A stretch of DNA of 64,000 bases from JAPUDS01 sp964536265 (GCA_964536265.1 CAZHVV010000001.1:1-64000), one strand, 5' to 3'; shown: positions 41,467-50,451, counted from the first letter of the stretch. Notes: generated from the letters alone by a model not told the origin. Numbers and translations are program-made.

Positions 41467-41660
41467 AGCATGAGAGGTGAGTGGTTATCAGCCACGAAGC
41501 TAGCGAGAAGAATGGCTACTATGCCAAGTAGACCTCGCCGTGATCGGCCCGATAGACCGAATAACAAAGTGCTAAAAGAATCATTTCTTTTGGAAGTCAG
41601 ATGGTACCTCCCTCACCGGGATCTGACAGCTAAAAGAAGTGATTTTTATTATTAACAAGG
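41467..41660 (+). promoter_or_regulatory. T-box riboswitch (tRNA-Ile-type) upstream of the ileS operon
   Basis: The antiterminator is textbook: helix GTCAGA/TCTGAC (41596-41601, 41622-41627), 7-nt bulge TGGTACC (41602-41608), helix TCCC/GGGA (41609-41612, 41618-41621). The bulge base T41605 would pair with a discriminator A73, as in tRNA-Ile. AATCATTTCTTTT (41579-41591) pairs with AAAAGAAGTGATT (41632-41644) before a T run; the direct repeat GCTAAAAGAA (41571, 41629) can compete for the same TTCTTTT, giving a switch. Candidate specifier ATC at 41487-41489 in a 7-nt loop is uncertain. Confidence 0.8.
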
Positions 41661-41667
41661 AGTCATC

Positions 41668-42201
41668 ATGGCAACGGAAATCGAGTACGAAAAGACATAT
41701 CTTCTAAAGAAATTACCTGATGGTATCAAAGATGCGCCATACGTCACGATTCGCGATACGTATATACCCGAAAGCGTAAGCCATGCTCATCTTCGTCTTC
41801 GTGCGAAAGATGATATATACGTAATAACGAAAAAGATACCTATAGTAGAGGGTGATTCATCAACGCAGTATGAGCACACAATTGAACTCACGAAAGAAGA
41901 ATATGATACACTCGTCACTTGTTCGACTAAGGATGCGGTGAAACGGCGATACTTTATGAATATTGCTGGTCGCAATGCTGAGATAGATATCTATGGCGAG
42001 AAACTGATGGGTCTTGTTGTTATAGATTTTGAGTTTACGTCAGAAGCCGAAAAGGATACTTTCGAAATGCCTGATATTTGTCTTGCTGATGTCACGTACG
42101 AAGAAGTGGTTGCTGGGGGCTATGTTCCTGGGAAATCATATGATGATATTGCAGCAGTACTAAAGGGGTATGGTTATGAGAAACTGGAGGTTACTTTATG
42201 A
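41668..42201 (+). CDS. CYTH-domain (triphosphate tunnel) protein
   Basis: A 177-residue CYTH protein: starts EIEYEKTYLL (the ExExK motif), then HLRLRAKDDIYVITKK, IELTKEEYD, VIDFEF. The acidic and basic residues of the beta-barrel tunnel are present. Family members hydrolyse inorganic or organic triphosphates. AAGGAG precedes ATG. It overlaps ileS by ATGA, so the T-box controls both; why is unclear. Confidence 0.88.
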   Translation: MATEIEYEKTYLLKKLPDGIKDAPYVTIRDTYIPESVSHAHLRLRAKDDIYVITKKIPIVEGDSSTQYEHTIELTKEEYDTLVTCSTKDAVKRRYFMNIAGRNAEIDIYGEKLMGLVVIDFEFTSEAEKDTFEMPDICLADVTYEEVVAGGYVPGKSYDDIAAVLKGYGYEKLEVTL

Positions 42202-45053
42202 AATTTAAAGCAGGTACACGACGACGAGCTGTGGAATACGAAAAAGACTGGGTGAAGCGTTGGAAAGACCATAAAACATTTGAGAAGTCAGTCGAGAATC
42301 GGCCAAAAGACAATAGCTATGTGTTCTACGATGGTCCGCCATTCATTTCGGGCGTTCCACACCACGGCACGTTGCTTTCAAGCGTAGTAAAAGACGTTGT
42401 TCCGCGTTATCAAACCATGAAAGGGAAGCGAGTGGAGCGAGTATGGGGCTGGGATTGTCATGGCTTGCCTGCTGAGCGATACACAGAGCAAAAACTTGGC
42501 CTTAGTTCGCGCGAAGAGGTGATTGAATACGGTATTGAGAAATATATCATTGCATGTCGCGAGAACATGGTGCAGACGAGCGGCTTGTGGGAAGACACGG
42601 TTGATCGTATCGGCCGCTGGGTTGATTTCAAGGGTGCATACAAAACCATGGACAAAGACTATATGGAGTCTGTCTGGTGGGCATTTAAAGAACTCTACGA
42701 TAAGGGCAAGATATACGAAGGCGAAAAGGTGCTCATGTATTGTACACTCGACGCAACGCCGCTTTCAAAAGCTGAAGTCACTATGGATGCCGGTGCGTAT
42801 CAAGATGTTACTGACCCAAGTGTCTACGTGAAATTCAAGCTTGAAAATGGTTCGACGCTACTCGCTTGGACAACAACACCATGGACGCTGCCAGCGAATA
42901 CAGCACTTGCAGTGAATAAAGATTTTACGTATGTTGAAGTTGAAGTAAGTGGTGAGCGATTTATTCTTGCAAAAGAACTGCTAGAGAAGGTGCTTGTCGA
43001 CGAGAAACACCAAGCACTTGATTACAAGGTACTACGAGAGCTAAACGGTTCTGAGCTCGTTGGTCTTGCCTATGAACCACTACTCGGTGTTAATCGTGGC
43101 ACTAATGTTCACAAAGTATGGGCGGCCGACTACGTTAGTGATGAAGACGGCTCCGGGATTGTTCATCTTGCACCAGCGTATGGTGAAGAGGACTTTGCGC
43201 TTGCAAGAGAGCACAAGATTCCTATTATCCATACTATCGACGAAAATGGTCACTTCACGGAAGGCGACTGGCAGGGCGCAAATGTTTGGGAAATTAACAA
43301 ACAAATAGCGAAGGACCTAAAGGAGCGTGGTATTGTTTGGAAAATTGACTATATCCTTCATAGCTATCCACACTGTCATCGTTGCGGAACGCGACTCATG
43401 TATCGGGCGCATCCAAGTTGGTTTATGGATATCGACGGTCAGCGCGAGCAGATGCTTGAGCAAAATGGCAATATCAATTGGTTCCCACCACATGTAAAGA
43501 ACGGTCGTTTTGCAAAAACAGTCGAGCAGGCGCCTGACTGGAATCTGTCGCGTGACCGATTCTGGGCGACAGCGATGCCTGTCTGGAAGGGAACTGACAG
43601 CGAAGGAAAAGAACACATACGAGTTGTCGGGAGCTACGCCGAGCTGAAAGAACTCTCCGGAGTTGAGCTAGAAGATTACCACCGACCATGGGTTGACGAT
43701 GTTGCGTTTGAAATCGATGGAGTTACATATAAACGTATCGATAAAGTGATGGACAGTTGGTTCGAAGCGGGCAGTATGCCATTTGCACAATTTCACTATC
43801 CATTTGAAAATAAGCAGAAATTTGAAGAAAATTTTCCTGGCGATTTCATTGTTGAATACATCGGCCAGGTTCGCGCATGGTTTTACTATATGCATGCTAT
43901 GAGTGTCGCGCTGTTTGGTGACAATTCATTTAAGAATGTCATCGTGACAGGCAATGTTGCGGGTAATGATGGCCGCAAAATGAGTAAAAGTTACGGTAAC
44001 TATACCGACCCGAACGAGCTGATGGATAAGTTTTCGGCTGATTCCCTGCGTTTCCTGCTAGTGTCGAGCCCACTCCTTAGTGGCGAGGACTATGCCTTGC
44101 AGGACAAAGATGTTGGCGATGTCGCGCGCAAACTTAGCATGATTTGGAACATGTACGACTTCTTTACAATGTACGCAGAAGTTGATGGCTGGGAGTTCAA
44201 CGGAGAACTAAAAGATCCGCTCGATGAGTGTAATAACCCTCTCGATATATGGATTATCTCGCGTCTACACCAGCTCGTTGATGAAGTTGAGAAGCATTTG
44301 GACGGCTATAATTTGCCAGATGCAATGAGTCCAATTCTGCCGTTTCTTGATGATGCGAGTAACTGGTACGTACGCCGTAGCCGTCGACGTTTCTGGAAGA
44401 GTGAAGATGACGGCGACAAGGAGATGGCGTACCGAACACTTCACTACGTTTTGGTACGGCTTGCGTACGTTTTAGCTCCGTTTACACCATTTTTGGCCGA
44501 AGAACTGTATCACAATTTAACAGGCGATAGCGAGTCAATTCATCTTAAAGATTGGCTATCGGCCGGACACGTGGACGAGCTTGTTATGAATGACATGGAA
44601 ACTGTACGCGTCTACGTGAACGAGGGGTTAAGATTGCGCGCAAAAGCAGGTATCAAGGTCCGTCAACCACTAGCGTTCGTTACTGTGTCGCAACTTGGTG
44701 AACATGTTGATTTTGAAGCAATTTTGACAGAAGAACTCAATGTGAAATCAGTGAATGTCGGTGGTGAAATCATGCTTGACGAAGTTATTACACCTGAGCT
44801 CAAACGTGAAGGTCTCATGCGTGAAGTTGTGCGTTATGTACAAAATGCACGGAAAAATGCAGGCCTGAATGTTGATGACAGGATTACCTTGCAGCTTGAG
44901 ACTGATGACGAAGAACTAACAGCTGCGATTGCTGAACATAAAGACACGATAGCCACAGAAACACTCGCGACATCTTTCGGAGAAGTGAGTGCTTTTGAGG
45001 AGACCGTGACAGTTGAGCAAAAAACATTAACAATACGATTGGAAAAAGTATGA
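42198..45053 (+). CDS. ileS: Isoleucyl-tRNA synthetase
   Basis: A 951-residue class I synthetase. HIGH-type motif is HHGT in FISGVPHHGTLLSS, KMSKS intact (GRKMSKSYGNY), editing domain with TTPWTLPANTAL, anticodon-binding C-domain after about 650. The WGWDCHGLPAE and C-terminal organisation resemble the type 2 (eukaryote-like) IleRS, which is often mupirocin-tolerant. T-box leader upstream matches its role. Overlaps the rhodanese gene (ATGA). Confidence 0.95.
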   Translation: MKFKAGTRRRAVEYEKDWVKRWKDHKTFEKSVENRPKDNSYVFYDGPPFISGVPHHGTLLSSVVKDVVPRYQTMKGKRVERVWGWDCHGLPAERYTEQKLGLSSREEVIEYGIEKYIIACRENMVQTSGLWEDTVDRIGRWVDFKGAYKTMDKDYMESVWWAFKELYDKGKIYEGEKVLMYCTLDATPLSKAEVTMDAGAYQDVTDPSVYVKFKLENGSTLLAWTTTPWTLPANTALAVNKDFTYVEVEVSGERFILAKELLEKVLVDEKHQALDYKVLRELNGSELVGLAYEPLLGVNRGTNVHKVWAADYVSDEDGSGIVHLAPAYGEEDFALAREHKIPIIHTIDENGHFTEGDWQGANVWEINKQIAKDLKERGIVWKIDYILHSYPHCHRCGTRLMYRAHPSWFMDIDGQREQMLEQNGNINWFPPHVKNGRFAKTVEQAPDWNLSRDRFWATAMPVWKGTDSEGKEHIRVVGSYAELKELSGVELEDYHRPWVDDVAFEIDGVTYKRIDKVMDSWFEAGSMPFAQFHYPFENKQKFEENFPGDFIVEYIGQVRAWFYYMHAMSVALFGDNSFKNVIVTGNVAGNDGRKMSKSYGNYTDPNELMDKFSADSLRFLLVSSPLLSGEDYALQDKDVGDVARKLSMIWNMYDFFTMYAEVDGWEFNGELKDPLDECNNPLDIWIISRLHQLVDEVEKHLDGYNLPDAMSPILPFLDDASNWYVRRSRRRFWKSEDDGDKEMAYRTLHYVLVRLAYVLAPFTPFLAEELYHNLTGDSESIHLKDWLSAGHVDELVMNDMETVRVYVNEGLRLRAKAGIKVRQPLAFVTVSQLGEHVDFEAILTEELNVKSVNVGGEIMLDEVITPELKREGLMREVVRYVQNARKNAGLNVDDRITLQLETDDEELTAAIAEHKDTIATETLATSFGEVSAFEETVTVEQKTLTIRLEKV

Positions 45054-45322
45054 AATATCTGATTATTGACACACGCGAACCGTTTGAATACGCCGCTAGC
45101 CATGTCGAAGGCGCAGTAAATATTTCACCGGCAAAATTTATGACTGGTGAGGTGCCACAAGAACTTGCAGGCGTCGCGAAAAACCAACCAATCATCGTTT
45201 ATTGTCGAAGCGGCGCGCGTTCAAACACTGTTAGTTATATATTGCGTTCGCAAGGATTCACGAACATTACGAATGGCATCAACGAGGGCAGGGTAGAACA
45301 GCTGCTCAAGAAAGAAGGCTAA
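45050..45322 (+). CDS. Rhodanese-like sulfurtransferase
   Basis: A 90-residue single rhodanese domain: IDTREPFEYAASHVEGAVNI and the active loop C52-R-S-G-A-R. Likely a sulfur carrier or thiosulfate/polysulfide sulfurtransferase. Coupled by overlap on both sides (ileS before, zincin after). Confidence 0.92.
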   Translation: MKYLIIDTREPFEYAASHVEGAVNISPAKFMTGEVPQELAGVAKNQPIIVYCRSGARSNTVSYILRSQGFTNITNGINEGRVEQLLKKEG

Positions 45323-45705
45323 TGACCGCGCCGAGTGACGAAGAATTCGCCACGCTGATTGCTCGGGCACTCGACGAGTTACCGGAGCGCTATGTTCGTG
45401 GGCTGGACAATGTCGCAATAACGTACGACGACGAACCAAATGAACACCAGCGACAAAAGCTGAAACTGCGAGGTGACCAAACCCTCTTCGGACTATATGA
45501 GGGGATTCCTTTGCCGAAACGCGGAGGAGGGTATAATCTCGTTCTGCCCGACAAGATTACACTATTTAAACTACCGCTTCTGTCAGTTGTGGGTGACGAA
45601 ACAGCGTTTTTTGCACAAATCACACATACACTCTGGCACGAAATTGCGCATTACTACGGACTGGATCATGATCGCATTCATGAAATCGAACGTGGCTGGA
45701 AATAA
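45322..45705 (+). CDS. Metallopeptidase-like protein (zincin, MMP/COG3824 type)
   Basis: A 127-residue protein with the extended zinc motif H106-E-I-A-H110-Y-Y-G-L-D-H116, matching HExxHxxGxxH. This small conserved zincin family has no established substrate. Start overlaps the rhodanese stop (TAATG). Confidence 0.88.
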   Translation: MTAPSDEEFATLIARALDELPERYVRGLDNVAITYDDEPNEHQRQKLKLRGDQTLFGLYEGIPLPKRGGGYNLVLPDKITLFKLPLLSVVGDETAFFAQITHTLWHEIAHYYGLDHDRIHEIERGWK

Positions 45706-45730
45706 AAACCGCTCATGATGAGCGGTTTTT
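45704..45730 (+). terminator. Bidirectional terminator zincin / hsp20
   Basis: AAAAACCGCTCAT and ATGAGCGGTTTTT form a near-perfect stem (shared bases in the loop), with A/T runs on both sides between convergent genes. Confidence 0.92.
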
Positions 45731-45746
45731 ATGCCTATGAATTACA

Positions 45747-46172
45747 CTAATTCTTGGACTTTAGTTTGATTTTTTTCGGCTGTTCAAGGGGTGTGAGTGG
45801 CACCTTTACCGTGAGCAGACCATCTTTTAAATCGGCTTCGATTTTATCGCTGTTTGCGCGGTCTGGGAGTTGGATGCGTCGGTAGAGGCTTGTATTACTT
45901 TCGCGAACGACATACTTCTTGTCTTTGTCTTCTTCTTTTTCGTGACGCTCTGCCTGGACGACAAGGCATCCATTTTCGACCTCGATATTGACATCATCTT
46001 GCGTAAAGTTCGGTAGATGCGCTTCGATGACAAGATTACCGTCTTTGTTTGTATATACATCAGTTGTTGGGAGCGCAAGTGCTCGGTTTTGACCAAGCCA
46101 GTCATCTCCGAAAAATTGACGTTGTAAAGCATTGATCTCAGCGAATGGATCAAATCGTACTAATTTTGACAT
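45747..46172 (-). CDS. Hsp20 small heat-shock protein
   Basis: A 141-residue alpha-crystallin-domain holdase (about 38-130): TDVYTNKDGNLVIEAHLPNF, ERHEKEEDKDKKYVVRES, LKDGLLTVKVPL. N-terminal LVRFDPFAEINALQRQ and a basic C-tail. AGGAGGAG precedes ATG. Transcribed from a promoter overlapped by a perfect CIRCE operator. Confidence 0.95.
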   Translation of the reverse strand: MSKLVRFDPFAEINALQRQFFGDDWLGQNRALALPTTDVYTNKDGNLVIEAHLPNFTQDDVNIEVENGCLVVQAERHEKEEDKDKKYVVRESNTSLYRRIQLPDRANSDKIEADLKDGLLTVKVPLTPLEQPKKIKLKSKN

Positions 46173-46216
46173 ACTATTTTCTCCTCCTACGGGCTTTTAC
46201 TGTCCCCGATAATCTT

Positions 46217-46254
46217 AGTATAGAAAATTAGCACTCTGCTGTCAAGAGTGCTAA
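46217..46254 (-). promoter_or_regulatory. CIRCE operator (HrcA) overlapping the hsp20 promoter
   Basis: TTAGCACTC (46228-46236), 9-nt spacer, GAGTGCTAA (46246-46254): a perfect CIRCE element. On the minus strand TTGACA (46245-46240) lies in its spacer, then 17 nt and TATACT (46222-46217). HrcA bound there would block RNA polymerase; heat would relieve it. Confidence 0.95.
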
Positions 46255-46275
46255 TTATGGGGTGTATTGTCTCTG

Positions 46276-47301
46276 TTAAATGTGCGGTGCGGGCGGAACT
46301 TTGTTTGGTGTTTCACCGTACCAATATCTGATGATGTTCTGAGTTGTCGTACTGTTGATTCGCTGAATCGCCTCAGCAGTGTTGTAGGCAGAATGTGGCG
46401 TCACGACGACATTTGGCATGCGTAGTAGTGCATCCGTCTCGGCCATCATAACGTACTGGTCAGATGGAGTAGCGTTGCCCAGAATTGCTTCAATATCGGC
46501 ATCTTCATGCAGGAATTTCTCGCCCTCCAGTGTATCAAGACCAGCGGCGGCAACCTGGCCACTCTCAAGTGCGGCAATAAGATCTCGGCTGTCGACGAGC
46601 TCACCACGTGCTGTATTTAGAATGACGACGCCACGTTTCATTCGGCTAAGGGTTGCCGCATTGATAAGGTGCGTATTTTCAGGGGTTAATGGTGCGTGTA
46701 ACGTAATGACATCAGCTTGCGCAATTAACTCATCGAAAGTTACGTAGGAGAAACCAATCTCTGCTGCAGTATCTGGATTTTCATGTACATCACTTGCGAT
46801 AACATTCATCTCAAACCCACGACCTATGCGTGCACTATGCTGGCCGATTCGCCCCATACCGATTACACCAAGCGTGCGACCCTTCAAATCAAAACCAGTG
46901 AAGTTGATAGGTGCGTAGATACCATCTTTTGTCGCTTCAAGTGAAGCGGGTAGGTGGCGCGCAAGAGCGAGAAGAAGGGTGAAAGCATGCTCTGCGACCG
47001 TATTTTCACCATAACTTGGCACATTGAGAACAGTAATATCGTGTGCGGCAGCATAGGCAAGGTCAATATGGTCAAACCCGGTCGAGCGGGTTGCGATGAG
47101 GCGGAGACGTGGCATCTGCGTCATAAATTCCGCAGTCACTTTGCTCGTCACGAAAACAGAGATAACCTCTGCCTCAGGATTGATAGTTCCTTGTCCGATT
47201 GACGCTGGTTGAAATTGCCAATGATGGTCAGTTCCTTGCATCCCCGCTTCGAGCTGTGCGTTGTCGATTGGATTTGTGTCGTAAAAAACTATGGTTGCCA
47301 C
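46276..47301 (-). CDS. D-2-hydroxyacid dehydrogenase (probable D-lactate dehydrogenase)
   Basis: A 341-residue NAD-dependent enzyme. Rossmann motif GVIGMGRIGQ, catalytic Arg in NTARGELVD, Glu in LDTLEGE, His in TPHSAYNT; TRSTGFDHIDL is typical of D-LDH. It would reduce pyruvate to D-lactate and regenerate NAD+ in fermentation. GTG start, with TATAAG and a purine-rich GGTGGGA upstream. Confidence 0.9.
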   Translation of the reverse strand: MATIVFYDTNPIDNAQLEAGMQGTDHHWQFQPASIGQGTINPEAEVISVFVTSKVTAEFMTQMPRLRLIATRSTGFDHIDLAYAAAHDITVLNVPSYGENTVAEHAFTLLLALARHLPASLEATKDGIYAPINFTGFDLKGRTLGVIGMGRIGQHSARIGRGFEMNVIASDVHENPDTAAEIGFSYVTFDELIAQADVITLHAPLTPENTHLINAATLSRMKRGVVILNTARGELVDSRDLIAALESGQVAAAGLDTLEGEKFLHEDADIEAILGNATPSDQYVMMAETDALLRMPNVVVTPHSAYNTAEAIQRINSTTTQNIIRYWYGETPNKVPPAPHI

Positions 47302-47370
47302 GATATTCCCACCATTTCATTCTTATACTGTATTACGCTTATGATAGCACCAGCAGGGAACAGGGGCAAG

Positions 47371-47399
47371 TTGACATTTTATAATGTTTATGCTAATAT
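47371..47399 (+). promoter_or_regulatory. Promoter of the 47419 gene
   Basis: TTGACA (47371-47376), 17-nt spacer ending TGC, TAATAT (47394-47399). Confidence 0.78.
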
Positions 47400-47418
47400 A
47401 GAAGTATAGGTTTACACT

Positions 47419-47679
47419 ATGCTAAAAATCAAACACCCACTATTCACTCGATTTCGCAAACCAAGCGTTGTTACCCAGCATTCTATGCAATTCACTACCG
47501 TAAAAGATGATAGTGATGAGTTGACGAAAGCAATTGTTAATGATGTTCAGGAACACGATGATACGTGGACGCTCACCGAGCGACCTGACAGTAAAGCACT
47601 AAATGAATTTTGGGACGAGGTTGAAGATGATATCAAACACGACCCACAATGGCAAAAAATCTCCGAATCTGACGCCTAA
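47419..47679 (+). CDS. Small acidic hypothetical protein
   Basis: An 86-residue protein with a basic N-terminus (LKIKHPLFTRFRK) and an acidic C-terminal half (DELTKAIVNDVQEHDDTW, WDEVEDDIKHD). No membrane span or known domain. A strong promoter supports it as real. Function unknown. Confidence 0.68.
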   Translation: MLKIKHPLFTRFRKPSVVTQHSMQFTTVKDDSDELTKAIVNDVQEHDDTWTLTERPDSKALNEFWDEVEDDIKHDPQWQKISESDA

Positions 47680-47691
47680 GCAGGTAATCAC

Positions 47692-47720
47692 TTTACAGTT
47701 TTATTCGCCTCTGTTATAAT
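47692..47720 (+). promoter_or_regulatory. Promoter of rplU
   Basis: TTTACA (47692-47697), 17-nt spacer, TATAAT (47715-47720). Confidence 0.75.
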
Positions 47721-47756
47721 CATCGCTTGAGTCATTAAATAATGTAAGGAAATGCT

Positions 47757-48062
47757 ATGAAAGCAGTCGTTAAGATCGGTGGCAAGCAATATATTGTTGC
47801 CGAAAAAGAGACCCTCCTGGTGGACCGCCTCCCGGATGGCACAAAAGAGCTCACTCTTGATGCGCTGCTCACTATTGACGGCAACGATTCAGTTGTCGGC
47901 GCCCCACTTGTCAAAGGGGTAACAGTGAGTGCCAAAGTTATCGATGAAGAAGTAAAAGGCCTCAAGCTTCGCATCATTCGCTACAAGAGTAAAAAACGTG
48001 TCCATAAAGAAACTGGACATCGTCAGAAATACTCCCGTATTGAGATTAGCTCAATCAAGTAA
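47757..48062 (+). CDS. rplU: 50S ribosomal protein L21
   Basis: A 101-residue bL21: MKAVVKIGGKQYIVAEKE at the start, KKRVHKETGHRQKYSRIEI at the end. AAGGAA precedes ATG. Its usual partner rpmA (L27) is not next to it; a terminator follows. Confidence 0.95.
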   Translation: MKAVVKIGGKQYIVAEKETLLVDRLPDGTKELTLDALLTIDGNDSVVGAPLVKGVTVSAKVIDEEVKGLKLRIIRYKSKKRVHKETGHRQKYSRIEISSIK

Positions 48063-48085
48063 CGTTCGTTACGACATGCATTTGT

Positions 48086-48111
48086 CCTCTCGTGAAAACG
48101 AGGGGATTTTT
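48086..48111 (+). terminator. Terminator of rplU
   Basis: CCTCTCG pairs with CGAGGGG around TGAAAA, then a T run (48107-48111). Confidence 0.85.
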
Positions 48112-48185
48112 GTTTTCACGACACACTATTTTTAAACCCGCTCGTGGTATAATCGGACATAGCGAAAGAGGGGAAGAAACGAACA

Positions 48186-48971
48186 ATGGCCCAACCAGTA
48201 ATTATTGCCGTGACAAATCAAAAAGGTGGCGTCGGTAAGACGACGACCAGTATCAATTTGTCATATTGCCTTTCCAAAGAGGGCAAGAAAGTATTGCTCG
48301 TCGACTTTGACCCACAAGGGAATGCAACAAGTGGGCTCGGTGTTGATAAGAATCAGCTTGAGACTACTATTTTGGAAGTCATACAAGGACAAGCCACGCT
48401 CGCAAGTGCCATTATGGAAACTGAATACAAACATTTGTCTCTTGTGCCAGCAACGGCACAACTTGCGAATGCTGAGGTTGAGCTGGCAAAAGCCGAGCAT
48501 CGTTTTACACGTTTACGTGATGCGTTAGTTGATTGTGGTGACTATGATTACATTATCATCGACTCACCGCCGAGTTTAAGCTTACTGACAGTAAATGGTC
48601 TGATTGCCGCCAAGTATGTCCTACTGCCAGTACAAGCTGAGTTCTACGCACTTGAAGGTCTAGGTCAGCTGCTTGAGACAATTCAGCTGATTCGCAAGGG
48701 TATGAATCCGACACTAGAGTTGATTGGCGTACTCGTGACTATGCTCGATGCCCGCACAACTCTCAGCCAGCAAGTCTATGAAGAAGTGAAAAAGCATTTT
48801 CCAGGCAAAGTGTTTGAGACAGCAATTCCAAGAAATGTTCGCATTGCCGAAGCACCAAGTCATGGTGAACCAGTTGGTGCATATGACAAATGGTGCAAGG
48901 GAGCACGGGCATATAAATCGCTTGCAAAGGAAGTAATAACAAGGGTTGGGCAGAAAAGGGGAGACGCATGA
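48186..48971 (+). CDS. parA: Chromosome partitioning ATPase ParA
   Basis: A 261-residue deviant Walker ATPase: VTNQKGGVGKTTTSINL, LLVDFDPQGNATSGLG, IIDSPPSLSLLT. No N-terminal HTH, so it is of the chromosomal Soj type. TGGTATAAT at about 48146-48154 and AGAGGGGAAG upstream. Coupled to parB by ATGA. Confidence 0.95.
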   Translation: MAQPVIIAVTNQKGGVGKTTTSINLSYCLSKEGKKVLLVDFDPQGNATSGLGVDKNQLETTILEVIQGQATLASAIMETEYKHLSLVPATAQLANAEVELAKAEHRFTRLRDALVDCGDYDYIIIDSPPSLSLLTVNGLIAAKYVLLPVQAEFYALEGLGQLLETIQLIRKGMNPTLELIGVLVTMLDARTTLSQQVYEEVKKHFPGKVFETAIPRNVRIAEAPSHGEPVGAYDKWCKGARAYKSLAKEVITRVGQKRGDA

Positions 48972-49855
48972 ACAAAAAAGGACTTGGCAGGGGCTTTGAG
49001 TCACTGATTCCAACTGATGTTCTCGACGAAACATTTGACCCAACCGCCGCGAGTGACGAACAGGTTTCTGAGCTACGCTACATAAAGCTAAGCGAGATTG
49101 TACCAAACCCAGACCAGCCTCGCCGTCATTTTGATGAAGAGGCGCTTGAAGAGCTTGCAGAATCAATCCGTGAACATGGTGTTTTGCAGCCAATAGTCGT
49201 TGTAGCTGAGCATGGGAGTTTCGGGTTAGTTGCTGGTGAGCGTCGCTGGCGTGCAGCTGAACGGGCAGGTCTGACGAAGATTCCTGCACTCGTTCGTACA
49301 TTGTCTGACCAGCATAAATTAGAACTGGCACTCATAGAGAACTTGCAGCGCGAAGACCTAAACCCTATGGAAACGGCGACAGCGTACCTAAAACTCAAGA
49401 CACAGTTCAATATGAACTATGAAGATATTGGGAAGCGTGTTGGTGGTCGTTCATCAGGCTCTATTAGTAATTATATGCGTTTGTTACAGTTACCTGAGTT
49501 TGCAAAAGCAGCTGTTGCTGAAGGGAAAATTAGTGAAGGTCATGCTCGGCAAATTCTAGCTCTTATTGGTGATGAAGCTGCGCAACGTGACCTTATGAAG
49601 CGGATTATTGACGATGGTTGGAGCGTCAGAAAAGCTGAACAATACGTTATCGGCTACAAGAAAGCAGCTGTTGATGGCGAGAAGAAACAAGTCAGTGCAG
49701 TTCGCTCAACCCGTGGGGAAACTGCCTTTACGAAACGCCTGGCAAAACGACTTGCTTTGCCTGTTGTTCAAAAAACAACTGCAAAAGGTGGGCAAATAAT
49801 TATCAGCTACAGCTCCGACGAAGAACTCACTGCTCTCGAAGAGAAACTGTACTAG
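48968..49855 (+). CDS. parB: Chromosome partitioning protein ParB
   Basis: A 295-residue CTPase/DNA-binding protein: GLGRGFESLIP start, PNPDQPRRHFD, the CTP motif GERRWRAA, HTH region (DIGKRVGGRSSGSISNYMRLL), C-terminal dimer domain. I did not find a convincing parS near it. Its last codons overlap the convergent lepB gene by 4 bp. Confidence 0.95.
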   Translation: MNKKGLGRGFESLIPTDVLDETFDPTAASDEQVSELRYIKLSEIVPNPDQPRRHFDEEALEELAESIREHGVLQPIVVVAEHGSFGLVAGERRWRAAERAGLTKIPALVRTLSDQHKLELALIENLQREDLNPMETATAYLKLKTQFNMNYEDIGKRVGGRSSGSISNYMRLLQLPEFAKAAVAEGKISEGHARQILALIGDEAAQRDLMKRIIDDGWSVRKAEQYVIGYKKAAVDGEKKQVSAVRSTRGETAFTKRLAKRLALPVVQKTTAKGGQIIISYSSDEELTALEEKLY

Positions 49856-50451
49856 AACAAACGAATTTGAGTGAATGGGTATATGCGTATTGCGACAGGC
49901 CCTATGATATTTTCATAGGGAATTGTACCAAGTCCGTTGCGTGAATCGTACGAATAACCATCCTGTCGGTGGTCACCAGCGACGAATAACTCACCATCGG
50001 GAACGATCATATCAACTATGCCATCGGTTGGCTGCATTGGACCCGGGTACATGGCATCAACATCGAGACCATCGGGGTTCTCGGTAGTGTAGACGCGGAG
50101 TGTTCCGCTCTCAACAACAACGCGTTCACCAGGAAAAGCGATAACACGTTTGACGACATATTCATCTTGCATGCCTGGCTGCCACTTGGGATTCTTAAAA
50201 ACTATGACGTGACCTCTCTGAGGTACATACTCGCTGCCACGAATATGACTCCACGTTACTGGCAATCTGTTAACAATGAGGCGGTCACCGGTATGAAGTG
50301 TGTCTTGCATGCTTGGTCCATCTACGTTGAAGCTGCGAAAAATAAACAGGTTAATAAGCCATGCCCCAATAAACACGGCAACAATAAACAAACCGACTCC
50401 CAAGATGTCCTTGATGCGGCTGATTGTATTGCTGTTGATTTGCATGCTCAT
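49852..50451 (-). CDS. lepB: Signal peptidase I
   Basis: A 199-residue membrane protease. One N-terminal span (about 17-38), catalytic S47 in GPSMQDTL, K101 in VVKRVIAFPGE, and the box E region AGDHRQDGYSYDSRNGLG. It would process the exported surface proteins in this window. TATAAT ends 9 nt before ATG 50451, an almost leaderless start; the Met two codons in is also possible. Confidence 0.94.
   Translation of the reverse strand: MSMQINSNTISRIKDILGVGLFIVAVFIGAWLINLFIFRSFNVDGPSMQDTLHTGDRLIVNRLPVTWSHIRGSEYVPQRGHVIVFKNPKWQPGMQDEYVVKRVIAFPGERVVVESGTLRVYTTENPDGLDVDAMYPGPMQPTDGIVDMIVPDGELFVAGDHRQDGYSYDSRNGLGTIPYENIIGPVAIRIYPFTQIRLF

Noticed and set aside
41470..41655. A 61-codon open frame before the CYTH gene
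   Set aside because: It lies across the T-box leader; its codons cover the antiterminator helices and it has no ribosome site.
48060..49860. Possible parS site near parAB
   Set aside because: TGTTTTCACGACAC at 48111 resembles half of a parS but lacks the palindromic second half.
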